A DNA stretch of 64,000 bases from Eupeodes corollae. Lineage: Eukaryota > Arthropoda > Insecta > Diptera > Syrphidae. Location: the NCBI RefSeq assembly GCF_945859685.1, contig NC_079147.1:107987525-108051524 (forward strand). The letters run 5' to 3'. A program made the position numbers and the translations under genes. Each line of letters starts with the position of its first letter. Position 1 is the stretch's first letter. Of this stretch, positions 36,281 through 47,752 are shown piece by piece. A model generated the notes under the pieces. That model saw nothing but the letters and a program-made list of their open reading frames with translations, searched no databases and had not been told where the DNA came from.

Positions 36281-36410
36281 GGATTTATTCTTATTGTACT
36301 GATCGTATAACATTTCTCCCCGCTTATTTATTGACCTCGTTTCTTGAAGTAAATAGGTGGGGTCAAAACTTTAACCCGCTTGGATCGTCGAATTTCTGTC
36401 GGTAACTCCA

Positions 36411-37388
36411 TTGGTGTTATTTTTGGAGATGTACCAGGAACGTAAAGACGATCAAGGGAACATCGTAGTAGAACCACAGTCGATGCTGAGAATATGGAAA
36501 GATCACTTCTCCAAATTATATAACGGCGATGACGAACCGAATTCCGCTGTAAGGGAGATAGAACCACTCAACCTCGGCGACGCAGATCAACAATTCTGCC
36601 TACCCGACCTTGACGAAGTGAAGATAGCTATATCTAAACTTAAGTCAAACAAAGCTGCTGGAGCTGACGGCATCGCTGCCGAACTATTCAAAGCAGCAGG
36701 CGTTGACTTGGTACGGAGCATGCACCAACTCATCTGTAAAATATGGTCGGAAGAAAGCATGCCCGATGAGTGGAATCTCAGCATAGTGTGCCCGATACAT
36801 AAGAAAGGAGACCCTCTAAACTGCGCCAACTACAGAGGCATCAGTCTCCTTAACATTGCGTGTAAGATCCTCTCTGCCGTATTATGTGAACGTCTGAAGC
36901 CATTCTTCAACAACCTGATTGGTAATTCTCAGTGTGGCTTTAGACCAGGAAAGTCCACTATTGACCAAATATTCACACTACGGCAGATCTTGGAAAAAAC
37001 CCAGGAGCTTCAAATCGATACCCACCATCTCTTTATCGATTTTAAAGCCGCGTATGACAGCATCTATAGGGAAGAGATCTACCGAGCAATGTCTAGTTAT
37101 GGCATTCTTGTCAACCTTATCTGTTTGTGCAGAATGACGATGGAGAACGCACGCTGCTCTATTAAGGTCGGAAAAGATCCTACCGATTCATGTGTATCAA
37201 AAAAGGTTTTAGACAAGGCGATGCACTGTCATGCGACTTCTTTAACACCGTTCTGGAAAGAATTGTGCAAAACTGAACCGTCAATACTAGAGGCACAATC
37301 ATCCAAAGTTCCATCCAATTACTCGGATACGCAGATGATATTGATACAATTGGAAGATCAAAGCGTGATGTCAGTGGAGCGTTTTTGA
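36411..37388 (+). pseudogene. RTE-3 RT, N-terminal two thirds
   Basis: A 325-codon open stretch. Blocks: SMLRIWKDHFSKLYNGDDEP, VKIAISKLKSNKAAGADGIA, WSEESMPDEWNLSIVCPIHK, CANYRGISLLNIACKILSAV, CGFRPGKSTIDQIFTLRQIL and HHLFIDFKAAYDSIYREE (motif A, about 37022-37075). A frameshift near 37195 puts the rest out of frame. The catalytic YADD lies at 37328-37339 in another frame. The first few codons (36411-36421) belong to the gypsy flank. Confidence 0.92.
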
Positions 37389-38152
37389 GCATTGCGACGG
37401 AAGCGAAGAAGATGGGTTTAGTGGTCAATGAGGGCAAGACCAAGTATATGCTGTCATCAAAAAGGTCACTGAACGACGACGTCTTGGACAAAACGTCACC
37501 ATGGACATCTATAACTTTGAGGTAGTTAAGGACTTTGCCTACCCAGGCACCGCTATTAATGCAGACAACGACACCAGCGCTGAAATCAAACGAAGAATAA
37601 CTCTTGCAAATCACTGCTTCTTTGGACTTAGAAGGCAACTGAGAAGTAAAGTCCTCCCTCGAGCATGTAAAATCACCATCTATAAGACACTCATCATCCC
37701 GGTTCTCATTTATGGCGCTGAGGCCTGGACCCTCTCAAAGAAAGATGAGAGCGTCTTAGGATGCTTCGAGAGAAAAATTCTTCGGGTGATTTTTGGTCCC
37801 GTACGCATAGATGAAGAATGGAGGAGAAGATATGACGACGAACTGTACGGGCTGTACAGCGACAGTGACCTAGTTAGCAGAATTAAAGTCCAACGGCTTA
37901 GATGGCTAGGTCATGTAGAGCGGATGGACATCAACGCTCCAGCCCGAAAGGTCTTCGAATCCAATCCCGAGGGACGGCGCGGCGCAGTAGAGGAAGACCG
38001 CGACTCAGGTGGCGCACCCAGGTGGGAGAGGACCTCAACCAACTTGGCGTGCGAAACTGGAGACAGCTAGCTAGGGACCGAGCTGGCTGGAGACGCTTGT
38101 TGGTTGAGGCCCAGGTCCGCCCCGGACTGTAGCGACACCTTAAGTAAGTAAG
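36422..38152 (+). mobile_element. RTE-3: best preserved RTE copy, 5'-truncated
   Basis: It starts in the linker before RT, has RT in three frames, and ends GGACTGTAGCGACACCT followed by TAAGTAAGTAAG at 38139-38152. The repeated TAAG tail replaces poly(A), as is common in RTE elements. TATT occurs on both sides (36418-36421 and 38153-38156), a possible short target duplication. It sits inside the gypsy pol tail, so it is the younger of the two. Confidence 0.9.
37501..38070 (+). pseudogene. RTE-3 C-terminal region
   Basis: Shows YNFEVVKDFAYPGTAIN, ANHCFFGLRRQLRSKVLPRA, LIYGAEAWTLSKKDESVLGC and KVQRLRWLGHVERMDINAPA, then a frameshift near 37980 moves to RGRPRLRWRTQVGEDLNQLG in the frame that runs to 38130. 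This is the thumb and conserved C-terminus of RTE proteins. Confidence 0.92.
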
Positions 38153-38158
38153 TATTAG

Positions 38159-38794
38159 GAACATCTGATAAAGGTTTCTTGTAGTCATCGCAAACAACAG
38201 GGGCTGGACAGAATTGTGAACACGAACATTTTGATGTTGGCTCTTCATATACATCTTTTCCATCTTTTATTTGACCTTTTGAGGTAGAATTTAATCGAGG
38301 GGAACAAATGATACCTTCAGGATTGTCGATTTCCAAATTCAATTTATTCTACAAAAGTCGCATTTGGTTTTCATGTCTGCGACTGACACCGTTCTTTGTT
38401 TTGATTTCGTAGGTGTTTTTTCCCAGTACTTTCGAAATGAAATTTCCGTCTTTTGAGATATTGGGGGCACAGAACCTCCTGACCAACTTCAAACTTGCTC
38501 CTTATTTGATGAGTTAGTTTAGTTTCTATAACTAGGGCTGATAACACACAACGCTATTGACGACCATGGGATTGGGAGTTGTTCGAAAGGTTCTGGGTAG
38601 AATTGGAAGCGCAAGTTCAGGAGATGAACCATCAGCAATAAGTTTTTTGAACGCTGTCTTAAGTGTTCGTACGAATCGCTTGGCGTCAACATACGGGAAT
38701 TTAGTGAATCAACTACAATTACTAAAATTAACCACATACGACCAAAAACAGGTCCAGCAAAATCTACATATGTGTAGCCAACTCCACGGTTCAT
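38159..38794 (-). pseudogene. Gypsy integrase and C-terminal remnant
   Basis: The minus strand reads GVGYTYVDFAGPVFGRMWLI (about 38780-38720), the start of the integrase core with its first Asp. It then jumps to RFVRTLKTAFKKLIADGSS and NPMVVNS in other frames, and on to a C-terminal domain (KVLGKNTYEIKTKNG, near 38430-38390) and an acidic tail to 38159. Most of the core, including the other acidic residues, is deleted. Confidence 0.75.
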
Positions 38795-39127
38795 TTGTTT
38801 GAGACCAGCTGCAATACTCTTGCTGGAATCTCACACTTTGTAGAAAAATCTTCGATTTGCTTATCAACGTCTTGCAAGTTGCTTTGAGCGAGAAGAACCC
38901 CAATGACCTTCATGTATTACTTTAGGAGTTTTTTCTTGCAAAGTTTTAGGAATCACAACATGTGGATTGCATTAAGTAAAATTATTTCTTGATAAACTGT
39001 GCCTCCTATTAAAATATGCCTCGAGATAATGTTCTTCTGCTTTTAAGTGCGTAGGCCAACAATTTTTTTTATATATTTTCCTACAGCAGTAAATGTAGAG
39101 TCTCTGTCAGAATGTTGTCTAAGAAGC

Positions 39128-39412
39128 TTAAGGTCTGGAGACTATAGGGTGTGGTTCTAAGACATCATCGTACATCTCACCAATTTCGAAACATGATTTT
39201 TTTCGTTTGTCGAAATTTTCATCAGGCCCCACCGGGAGTCGAGAAAGTGAGTCTACATTTGGATGTTTAGCGGTTGGCCGATACCTAATTATATAGGTAT
39301 AATTGTATCCCATAAATAAGATTGCCCATCTTTGGAGGCACTGTTTAAGTTTTTTGTTTGGGTTAAAAGGCGTTGTCAACTGCTTATGATCCGTCAGGAG
39401 TTCAAATGACAT
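39128..39412 (-). pseudogene. Gypsy RNase H domain remnant
   Basis: SFELLTDHKQLTTPFNPNKK, then LQRWAILFMGYNYTYIIRYR, then HPNVDSLSRLPVGPDE: the usual RNase H end of Ty3/gypsy pol, with DH and D.LSR. Upstream near 39600-39430 worn pieces ATDASSYG, PIAFAS and FIIHGITKFH can be traced in mixed frames. Confidence 0.85.
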
Positions 39413-40131
39413 GCCATACTAATATAGGTGGAATTTTGTAATTCCATGTATAATGAAGAGTGTTTTTTTTCTATTTGGCTGTAGGATTTTTAGTGAATGT
39501 TTAAAGTTTTGGAAGCGAAAGCGATGGGCTTCTCTAAACCATTTGGAAAACGATTTGAAATGACGGCGCATATGCCGTAACTAGAAGCGTCAGTAGCCAA
39601 AATGGATTAATTGTGGATTAATTGTAACCTTGAAGTCTCCGCATATACGGAATTTTCCTTTACTTTTCGGAACGAAAACGTTAGGTGTAGTCCATTGAGT
39701 TCGTCAAATAGGGTTTAAAATTCCAGCTTGGACTAAACGTTCTAATTTCTGCTAATTAGCCTCTTGAAGTGCTAAGGGGATTGTGCGAGGTGGAACAAAC
39801 TTAGGCTTAGCATCTGGGAGTAGTTCTAAATGAGCTTGGTAGTTAAAACAACGTCCTAACGAAGGCTAAAAAGATGTGGAAACTTAGCACAGAGTTCTTT
39901 GATGCTAATTGGTAAATTTGAAGGAATATTGACGGCTTTAACAGAAGTATGAAAACCTATTTAGTCTAGCCAGTCTATTCCCACTAAATTGCTTCCGCAA
40001 TCGCTATCAACTACAAAAATATTCTTATTAATTACATTGCCAGACCACAATAAAGACACTTCACATTCTCCGAGGAGCTTAATATGTCCACCTCTATATG
40101 ATGATAGTTCCACATCTGCAATTTCCTTACA

Positions 40132-40286
40132 GTAAGAAGTTCATGACAAGAATTACTCTTGGGTGATTTGTCAAATCCTCGCAAGAGGCAGTACCCGTGA
40201 AAAAAAAAACTTCGGATTACACAGACAGGGTTTAAGCCCAAGACATCTGGCATGACAGTCCAACGCACTCACCATCACCCACGGGT
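40132..40286 (-). mobile_element. SINE-2: 5' part of a SINE
   Basis: The tRNA-like head ends at 40286 (complement of ACGGGT), with worn B box at about 40229-40240. The body is traceable to the CATGACAAGAATTACTC block at 40142, and the 3' third is missing. An A-run (40200-40209) lies in the body. It abuts gypsy sequence on its left. Confidence 0.85.
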
Positions 40287-40309
40287 ATAACGACGTAAAT
40301 AATGTTACG

Positions 40310-40690
40310 ATATAAAAAATGTTTCTCCAACATTGTAAGTTTTTGTAAATATTTATTAACATTAAATTGTGTTTCGGGCTTTCTGCATAGACAAGAGACT
40401 TCAGATAACCCCACAGTCAATAGTCCAGCGGTGTTAAATCACACGATCTTGCAAGACACGCTTCAGGCATACGACCAAAAATTACTATCACTAAATAGAT
40501 GCGTGCGTCGGTCAAACTAAACCATTTTGTTGGTAATAAATTTGCCTGATTTGCAGACGTTATTTTGGAGTATAAGTCTATTCATTATGAAATGGCGAAT
40601 CAAACTGATCATAAAACAAGTGACAGCTGTCAAAAATACTGTCACCGAAAAAGTATTGCCAGATTGAAAGCCAAACGCCTAAGATTATGT
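40310..40690 (-). mobile_element. Mar-3: miniature mariner retaining both ends of the transposase
   Basis: The minus strand starts near 40690 with a terminus-like region, then ATG at 40585 with MNRLIL and worn NGLV near 40510, as in the N-terminus of insect mariner-like transposases. It then jumps to ARSCDLTPLDY (about 40455-40425) and WGYLKSLVYAESPKHN, the C-terminal part around the last catalytic Asp. About 700-800 bp of coding sequence is missing. It belongs to a different family from Mar-1, judged by its N-terminus. Confidence 0.78.
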
Positions 40691-41860
40691 TGATTTTGGT
40701 ACAATCTTTTTTTAATTCACAAATAGTAACAATTACAATAAATGTCTGTTGGAAGTTAACATTGTAAAAGATTCAACCACATTCGACTTTTGGAAAATAA
40801 GAATTTATTTAAAATCACTTGGCTTTGGTTGTATAAACAGATTTTTATCAAATATATTTATCTTGGTATAATCTCAAGACATCCCTTATCTGCCCTTATC
40901 TGATTACACTGTTCTTTTAATCGTAATATAATTATAACTTCCAAGGATTCCAAGGAATCAATTTCACTACAACCAATTCCTGTCAATCAAAATAAACTTG
41001 CAACAATTATTGTCTATTTCTCTTTATAGATTTGTAACAAAAATAACTCTAATGATATTTATGGTTATCTGTCAAAAGCACTTAACTTTGTACATTAAAT
41101 ATTTCTTTTATTCACATATAAATGTTTGTGTATACATATCCCTCTACTATTATTTGATAATTTGAATTTATAATTTGTCATAATATCTACCAGCAAAATA
41201 GAACACTGGGTGTCATTTCAATGTGAACTATTTTTACTATTTTCTTGCCCAATTATTATTTGATTAATCTATCTAAAAATCTTAACATGTTTTGGTATGA
41301 AATAATTGATATGTCAATAACTCTACACAATGTTAGTTATATTTACATAAATATGTACATTTATATGTCCATGGTCAGATTGATTCTTAGTTGACATTTA
41401 CTTAATGTAAATAAATGTTCAGCTCATATACAGTTAAATAAAAATATGCATTTATATTCATATGTCCGTCCGGCTAAAGTTTAATATGGGGATGGAATGA
41501 CCTCCATAAATAGTTTTGTTCAATGTGAGCCCACAGCTAAGACCAATAGTATCGGATAAAAATTATTATGAATATGTAGACAAAACTAGCATTTGGATAT
41601 TATTGTATTTTGATTTGTTGCTAATTTCTAATTGAGGTTGTCACGATTCTTATAATTTAAGAGTTGCTTTTTGTTTTAGTTTAAAAGTCCTGATGCGTTT
41701 TTCCAATTTGAACGAAATTGTATAAATATTTTCTCTTATACGAGTAAATATCGTTTTTATTTAAAGGTTTAGAATTTCGTCACTTATCTATTTTGGACTC
41801 CGTCATATCTGTCAAGTGTCAATTATTTAAAGGTCTGCCTGGAAGAGGGAGTTATTTTAG
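40691..41860. other. AT-rich stretch
   Basis: About 1.2 kb without recognised genes or repeats. Confidence 0.55.
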
Positions 41861-41863
41861 TTA

Positions 41864-44070
41864 CTTACTTACTTACTTAAGGTTGAGCTACCTATCTGGG
41901 CCTCAACCAACTTGTGTCTCCAGCCAGCTTGCTCTTTAGCTAGCTCTCACAGGCCAAGTTGGTTGAGATCCTCTTTCACCTGCGTGTATTACCTGAGTCG
42001 CGGTCTCTCGGTATTGGATTTGAAGAACTTCCCGGCTGGAGCGTTGATCTCCATTCTATCTACACGACCTCGCTATCAAAGTTGTTGGACTTTTACATAC
42101 ATATTTTGTTTGAAGACTTTTTACAGCTGTTGAGCTGTCAGACAAAGCTAATTTTCAGCAACACACATTAAGTAACATTACGTTATTTTCTTGCGGCTGT
42201 CAAATGAAACGTGATGTCGAAGCTTCATTGTGATAGCATGCATTGAATTCCTATGGCTGAACTCGTAAACGTGAGGCTGAAGCTTGTTTGTGTTTCTGCC
42301 ATTATTACATTAACCAGGTCAGTGTTGCTTCATCGTTATATCTTCCTTTCACTCCATCTATGTAGACCGCATCAAAAATAACCCTAAGCATCCTAAGACG
42401 CTCTCATCTTTCTTTGACAAGATCAAAACCTCAGCGGCTTAAATGGGAATCAGAATCAGGAGCGTCTTTAATATGGTGACCTAACCTAAGGTGCTGGTCA
42501 CTTTACAACTCAATTGCCTTCTAAGTTCAAAGAAGCAGCGATTTGCAAGAGTTATTCTTCATTTGATTTCAGCGCTGTCGTTATCTATATTTATAGTGGT
42601 GCTTAGGTAGACAAAGTACCTAACTACCTCAAAGTTATAGCCACAGACATATAGGTGGCAAAACGTCAACATGGGTGATGTTCGATGTTGAAGAAGTCAA
42701 TGTTTAAGTAGTCGCATGACAGTCCATCGCCTTGTCCTAAAACTTTTTTGACATAAAATGCATCGATGAGATCTTTTTCGATCTTGATAGAGAAGCGTGT
42801 ATTCTACTTCGTTATTCCGCACAATCAGATAAGTTTGACAGGGAAACCAAAGCTAGACATTGCTCTAAAGCTCTTCCGTGTAGACTCTATCATACGCGGT
42901 AAGAAAATCGATAAAGAAATTGTGGGTATCGGTTCCTGGGTTCTTTTTCAAGATTTGTCGTAATGTGAGCGATGGTAGACTTTCCTGGTCTAAAGCTACA
43001 CTGATATGGACCTGTCAAGTTGTTGACGAATGGACTCAGACGTTCAAATAATAGGGCAGAGTCGTATACGCTTTGTTTAGGAGACTGATATCTCTGTAGT
43101 TAGCACAATTCAAAAAGTCTTCCCTCTTGTGTTTTGTTCAAACTGTGCTGAGATTCTACTCATCAAACATACTTTCTTCCGACCATATTTTGCAGATGAG
43201 TTGGTGCATGCTCTCTAGCAAGTCAACGGCTGCTGCTTTGAATAGTTCGGTAGTGATGCCGTCGGCCCCAGCAGCTTTGTTTGACTTCAGTTAGCTATCT
43301 TCACTTCGTCGATGTCGGGTAGGCGGAATTGTTGATCTGTCTTGCCTATGTTCAGTTGTTCTATCTCTTTTACAGTGGAATTTGATCCTTCATCGCCTTT
43401 ATATAATTAGAAGAAGTGGTCTTTCTATATTCTTATCATAGCTGCAGTTCTACAACGATGTTTTCCTAATCGTCTTAAAGTCCTCTATCTCCTCGATCGC
43501 GCGCTTCTTATGCTCCTTTTTATCCATTTTAGCAGTTTGGCTGCTTGTGCTTGCCGACATTCGTCATCAAACCAGAGGTTTTACTGTGGTGGCCGTGTGA
43601 ATCCTACCATTTCAGAGGCGGCATCTCTGACAGCTGTTCGACAACTTTGCAACTGGTTTTCAATGTTCAATAAAGGCAGCATAGGACTTCTTAAGAGGTT
43701 GTAATGGACTCGATCGGAAAAAGATCGGATAGCAGTGTCTTACGATTGTAGCCGTCTAACGTCGAAACTTCTTGACTTTAAAAAAAAAACGAGGTAGGGA
43801 TCCGAGTCAATTTTGGCCCCTCAGAATGCGCAGATCGAAATGTGCTCAATCCAGTTGATTGATCAGGAGATTTCCACGTCCCCTTGCTATGATCGTTTTT
43901 CTTTACCGATAGATTTAAGACCGATAACGAAGTCGATGAAGGTGTGAATTCCGATTGAAGAAATTAATGTCTTGCATTTCGTCTTAACAGTCACTGACCG
44001 CGACGCACGTGTTACTAGGCAGAGCTCTTGGGCATCAAAGAAGTCCTATCTTGATTCAAAGAGAACAGAC
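41864..44070 (-). mobile_element. RTE-5: long but heavily decayed RTE copy
   Basis: The 3' tail ACTTACTTACTTAAGG (41864-41881) is the complement of the TAAG tail seen in RTE-3. Minus-strand blocks run NLWFDDECRQAQAAK (about 43575-43540), LPDIDEVKIA, then ACTNSSAKYGRKK, then FFIDFLTAYDRVYTEEL (about 43080), then YNFEVVRYFVYLSTTIN (about 42645-42595) and ANRCFFELRRQLSCK, with VIFDAVYIDGV (about 42360). YADD is lost. The 5' part before 43700 is uncertain. A foreign segment of about 240 bp lies within it (42085-42325). Confidence 0.82.
42085..42325. other. Unidentified insert within RTE-5
   Basis: RTE-5 coding similarity stops after GHVDRMEINAPA (complement, to about 42080) and resumes at about 42326 with the DGVKGRYNDE block. 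The 240 bp between match no family that I recognise in this window. No clear inverted ends were found. Confidence 0.5.
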
Positions 44071-44106
44071 AGTCGAGCTGTGTCTATAAAATATAGGACA
44101 TGTAAT

Positions 44107-44268
44107 GTGCTTTCTCAAATTAGCCGTTCGGATTCGGCATATAAACTGTAGGTCCCTTCCATCTCTGACTACATTAATCGCACACAGGAATGGTTGAGAG
44201 TTGTAAGTCACTAGGCCCTGGTTCTTCATGGACTGTTGCGCCACATAGTTTATTTATTTATTTTTGTC
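44107..44268 (+). mobile_element. SINE-3: 3' part of a SINE
   Basis: Begins in the body (GTGCTTTCTCAAATTAGCCG) and ends GGACTGTTGCGCCACATAG with a TTTATTTATTTATT tail at about 44249-44264. The tRNA-like head is absent. It shows most clearly the resemblance of the SINE 3' end to the RTE 3' end. Confidence 0.88.
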
Positions 44269-44399
44269 TCTATAAGTTCACACAATGCCCTTAATTGTCG
44301 ATTGTCTCTTATGAAGATAACAAAACGGTTCAAAAAAAGTTGAAAGAAAAATTGGCATTCACAAAGGAGAATCGGTGTCGGCGGTAAAAATTATTTTGA

Positions 44400-44800
44400 A
44401 CAAGTTGATTTAACGCCTTTGTCATGGTCCATGCTTCTGCATTCTTATATAAAGGAACATTTTGGGTGCTCAAGAAAAAGTTTGCTTAGCTCAATGAAAC
44501 TGCTGTTAACAAGAGTAATTCTTAAGCGTAAGCGGAGCCTTGGTAGACAAGGTCACTAACTACCTCAAAGACGTTTTGACCGAGACGTCTTGTCGGTGTT
44601 GTAGGGAATATCTTGGTGACATTATGTTTGTCTGGCGTTGAGTTCTTCCGAATACTAATGTCATCAGCATATGAGAGTTATTTGAATGACTTTTGAGCCT
44701 TTCAAGAATTGCTTACATTGATGTTTCATACTGGGACTCTGAGCTCTTAGTACAACTCAAATCAAATAGTCAAATAGTAAGTCATTGACGCTGATGCCCT
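44400..44800 (-). mobile_element. RTE-10: RTE-like scrap
   Basis: The complement of about 44672-44660 gives a YADDI-like piece (SYADDISIRKN), followed by RRLGQNV, FEVVSDLVYQGSA and AEAWTM in mixed frames. It is a decayed RTE segment spanning YADD to the C-terminal block, weaker than the other copies. Confidence 0.5.
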
Positions 44801-45995
44801 AAGGCTACAAAGCACAATACATATAGGTTTCCAAAGACCATAACATCAAGTTCAAGCTCGTAACTTAAATGTGTACCATATCTGCAGGTTAACATGAATC
44901 CGTTCAAAAAAAGGGTTAATATTCTCGCAGATTTTATTTCTTTTTTTTTAGAACATAAAATAAAATTGCAATCCAATAAAAGCCATGAATAGATAAAGGT
45001 ATTATTTGCATGTATGTACTGTACATCATACACCCGTGCTTAAAGTATCTGCCTTGATATGTATACAGATCCTGGCTGTTCCTTAACTTTTATCTATTTA
45101 TACATTTATACACATATATTTATGTATCTGGATGAAAATTTAATAGACTTTGCTATGATTCTGAATCTGGATAGATTGAAAGTCTAAGTCGTTTTCTTTT
45201 TTGTATATTTCCACTTCCTGCTTGCATTCAAAAATGTTTGCTTCTATAGCCATGTAATAAATATTATTTTTTGATGTCAATTCCTTATTTCTTGATTCAT
45301 CTAAAGGACATAAGTTCTTGTGCCTGTCTGTTTGAATGTTTGTAAGTGTGCATATGTGGGAGTTTGTGTTAAATTTTCGTATATTTTTTCACTTTTTCTA
45401 ATACGAGGGTTTTTGTATAGAAACATTTCAAAAGAAACCTTGGGGTAACACCGGGGATTATAAGAATGATGTCATAATCAATCACGATTTGAGAAATACT
45501 CGTATGTATGTTGTTTTTCTAGGAAATATATATTTTAGGATATGGTATAGGTAGAGTAAAAATTTTTGAAAAGTAAAATAAATACTCGGGAAACCAATCC
45601 AAACCGAACCGAACCAAAACTCCCTAGGGGCTCAAAATAAGATAAGGCAAAAGGCATTTGTTCATTAATAACGGATTCAACAAAATTGATATTGATTTTT
45701 GTTGGCATCAGTTTGTATATTTCTGAAGACATGTAGCATAAGCTTTCGACAACTTATGTTTGGAGCGATATGTGAAACTCAAAACGGCACTAAAATTGTC
45801 AGCAACAGATAAGCATTGACACAAATTGAAAAGGCTGAAATTTAAATATTTTATAAAATTAAAACACGATAATACAACACTACATACATTGAACCTGGGA
45901 CATCTTCTTAGAAAAATTTGAGTCCTATATGAAAACTTTTTAACTATATAGGAGAATTTCGTCCTTTATTTATAAATACCTAACTTTTATTTTTA
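44801..45995. other. AT-rich stretch
   Basis: No gene or known repeat recognised. A short CCAAACCGAACC-type repeat lies near 45597-45618. Confidence 0.5.
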
Positions 45996-47752
45996 GATGT
46001 TCAAATGATAGACATGTGCATTCAAGAGGGCACAAGCGTCCACAGGTTTTTCTCAAGACCCACCTCTGTCTACCAACATCGGGTACGTAGTACCTCAACA
46101 TGGAGATTGGGTTCCAACTCCAGTGGAAAGTTGTTGGGGGCAGCAAACGAGAGCGGGGAGAGAGGTATTTCCACTAAGGCACCTCTCCTTATCTAGACGG
46201 GAGAGGAGGAATTCCCGAGATTAAATCAACGGTAGCGTCTACAGTTCCAGTAAGGTTGAACTACTAAGTGAACATGTTATAGGGCTTCTACGAATTATTC
46301 GGAGCCCAGGCCCAGGAGCGTTTTTATCCGGCTTCCCGGATCCTAAGTTAAACTTAGGATCTGGCGGTCGGGGTGACTTTCTGGCCACGTACAGACATAA
46401 TAGTTGCGAAGCACCAACAATCCTCGGATACGGACGGATTAACTGTTGACAACCTACGCAAACGAATTAAGGACAACGAACTTCGGATATGCACGTGGAA
46501 TGTTAGGTCACTAAACATACCACTTGCGGCCGAAGAATTAGCGGAGGCCCTAGACTACAATAAAGCAGACATCATAACCATTCAGGAAATACGATGAGAT
46601 GGGCTGAGCAAAAAGAGAATTAAAAACTGCGACATTTACTATGTTGACTGCTACCGCGAAAACCAACAGCGCTTATTTGGATGCAGCTTTGCGTTGGAGC
46701 CAGACTAAGGCAAGGAGTCCTAAACTATATGTATATCCATCAAGGCTAAATACGGCAACATTAGTCTGATATGTGCGCGATATACAATATTAAAATTGTC
46801 GTGGGTGATTTTAAAGCCAAGCTAGGTAGGGAAGACATCTTTGGTGGAATGATCGGGAAAAAAACAGCCTGCACGGCAACACTTCCGTCAACGGTTTAAG
46901 GTTAATAGATTTTGCTGCGGGGCGAAACGTCTTGGTAACTAGTACACGTTTTCCACACCTTAACATCCACAAAGGGACTTGGAGTTCTCCAGATCAATCT
47001 ACCTTCAACCAGATTGACCATATTGCGATTGACGCCAGACACGCTTCCAACATCATGGATGTCCGAACTTTCCGAGGAGCACTACCCCGTTGTAGGCAAG
47101 GTAGCACTTCGGGTTTCCAGACCCAAGGCAAAACAGGGAGAAGCTGGAAGAAGGTACAACGTCGAACGCCTACAATCGCAAGAGATCGCAAAAATCGTTT
47201 TCCGACCGAGTTACAAGTAACATCTCTCGAAGTTCTCTGCCGCGAACACAATGTATTGAAAACCAATGCCAACTTTACCAAGATGCAATCAGAGAAGCCG
47301 CCTCTGTTGTGACTTAGACTAAGTAAAGATTGCCATATCTAAGCTGAAGTCTAAAATAGCCGCTGGAGCGGATGGCTTGAATGCCGAATGCTCTTTAAAG
47401 CAGCTGGAGATAAGCTGGTTAGGAGCATGCACCAACTTATCTGAAAGATATGGTCGGAAGAAAACATGCCCGATGAATGAAACCTCAGTATTGTTTGCCC
47501 GATCCTGAAAAAGGAGTCCCTCTAAACTGCACCAACTATAGAGGAATCAGTCTTCTTAACATCGCCTATAAAATCTTCTCTGCGGTAATATGTGACAGTC
47601 TAAAGCCCATCGCCAACAACCTGATAGGTCGTTATCAGTGTGGTTTTAGACCAGGAAAGTCCACAGTCCATCAAATATTCACATTACGCCAGATCTTGGA
47701 AAAAACTGAAGAACATCAAATCAACACGTACCATCTCATTTACAAAATGGCC
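45996..47752 (+). mobile_element. RTE-6: RTE copy with 5' leader, endonuclease and partial RT
   Basis: The leader starts at about 45996 and runs to about 46372, matching RTE-2. The endonuclease starts at 46373; after many frame changes it shows ARYTILKLSWVILK, then STFNQIDHIAIDARHASNIM (about 47000-47059) and HYPVVGKVALRVSRPK in two frames. The linker VERLQSQEIAK leads to RT pieces: VKIAISKLKS, AAGADGLNAE, CTNYRGISLLNIAYKIFSAV (47530-47590), CGFRPGKSTVHQIFTLRQIL and HQINTYHLIYKM, where it ends abruptly inside motif A and J5-B begins. Confidence 0.88.
46373..46597 (+). pseudogene. Start of the RTE-6 endonuclease
   Basis: A 74-codon stretch with RICTWNVRSLNIPLAAEELA (start of the EEP fold; the Asn is a metal-site residue) and ADIITIQEIR (catalytic Glu). 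A stop at 46595 ends it, and later blocks are in other frames. RTE endonucleases nick target DNA to prime reverse transcription. Confidence 0.88.

Larger units (their letters stand above)
36283..40131 (-). mobile_element. Ty3/gypsy element, pol remnant, split by RTE-3
   Basis: Read on the minus strand from the right: protease-to-RT linker (VVDSDCGSNLVGIDWLD near 40010-39960), RT start (VPKSKGKFRICGDF near 39670), RNase H (39412-39128), integrase pieces (38794-38519), and the C-terminal tail (38342-38159). RTE-3 interrupts here, and the tail resumes at 36417 with MELPTEIRRSKRVK and a stop at 36328-36330. Just after it comes GCGGGGAGAAATG, a likely polypurine tract, then TGTTATACG, a likely LTR start. 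Only about 30 bp of LTR remain before LOA-2. The RT catalytic centre is deleted. Confidence 0.82.

Noticed and set aside
37931..38263. 110-codon minus-strand frame as a gene
   Set aside because: It is the antisense of the RTE-3 C-terminus joined to gypsy sequence; its composition follows the plus-strand coding.
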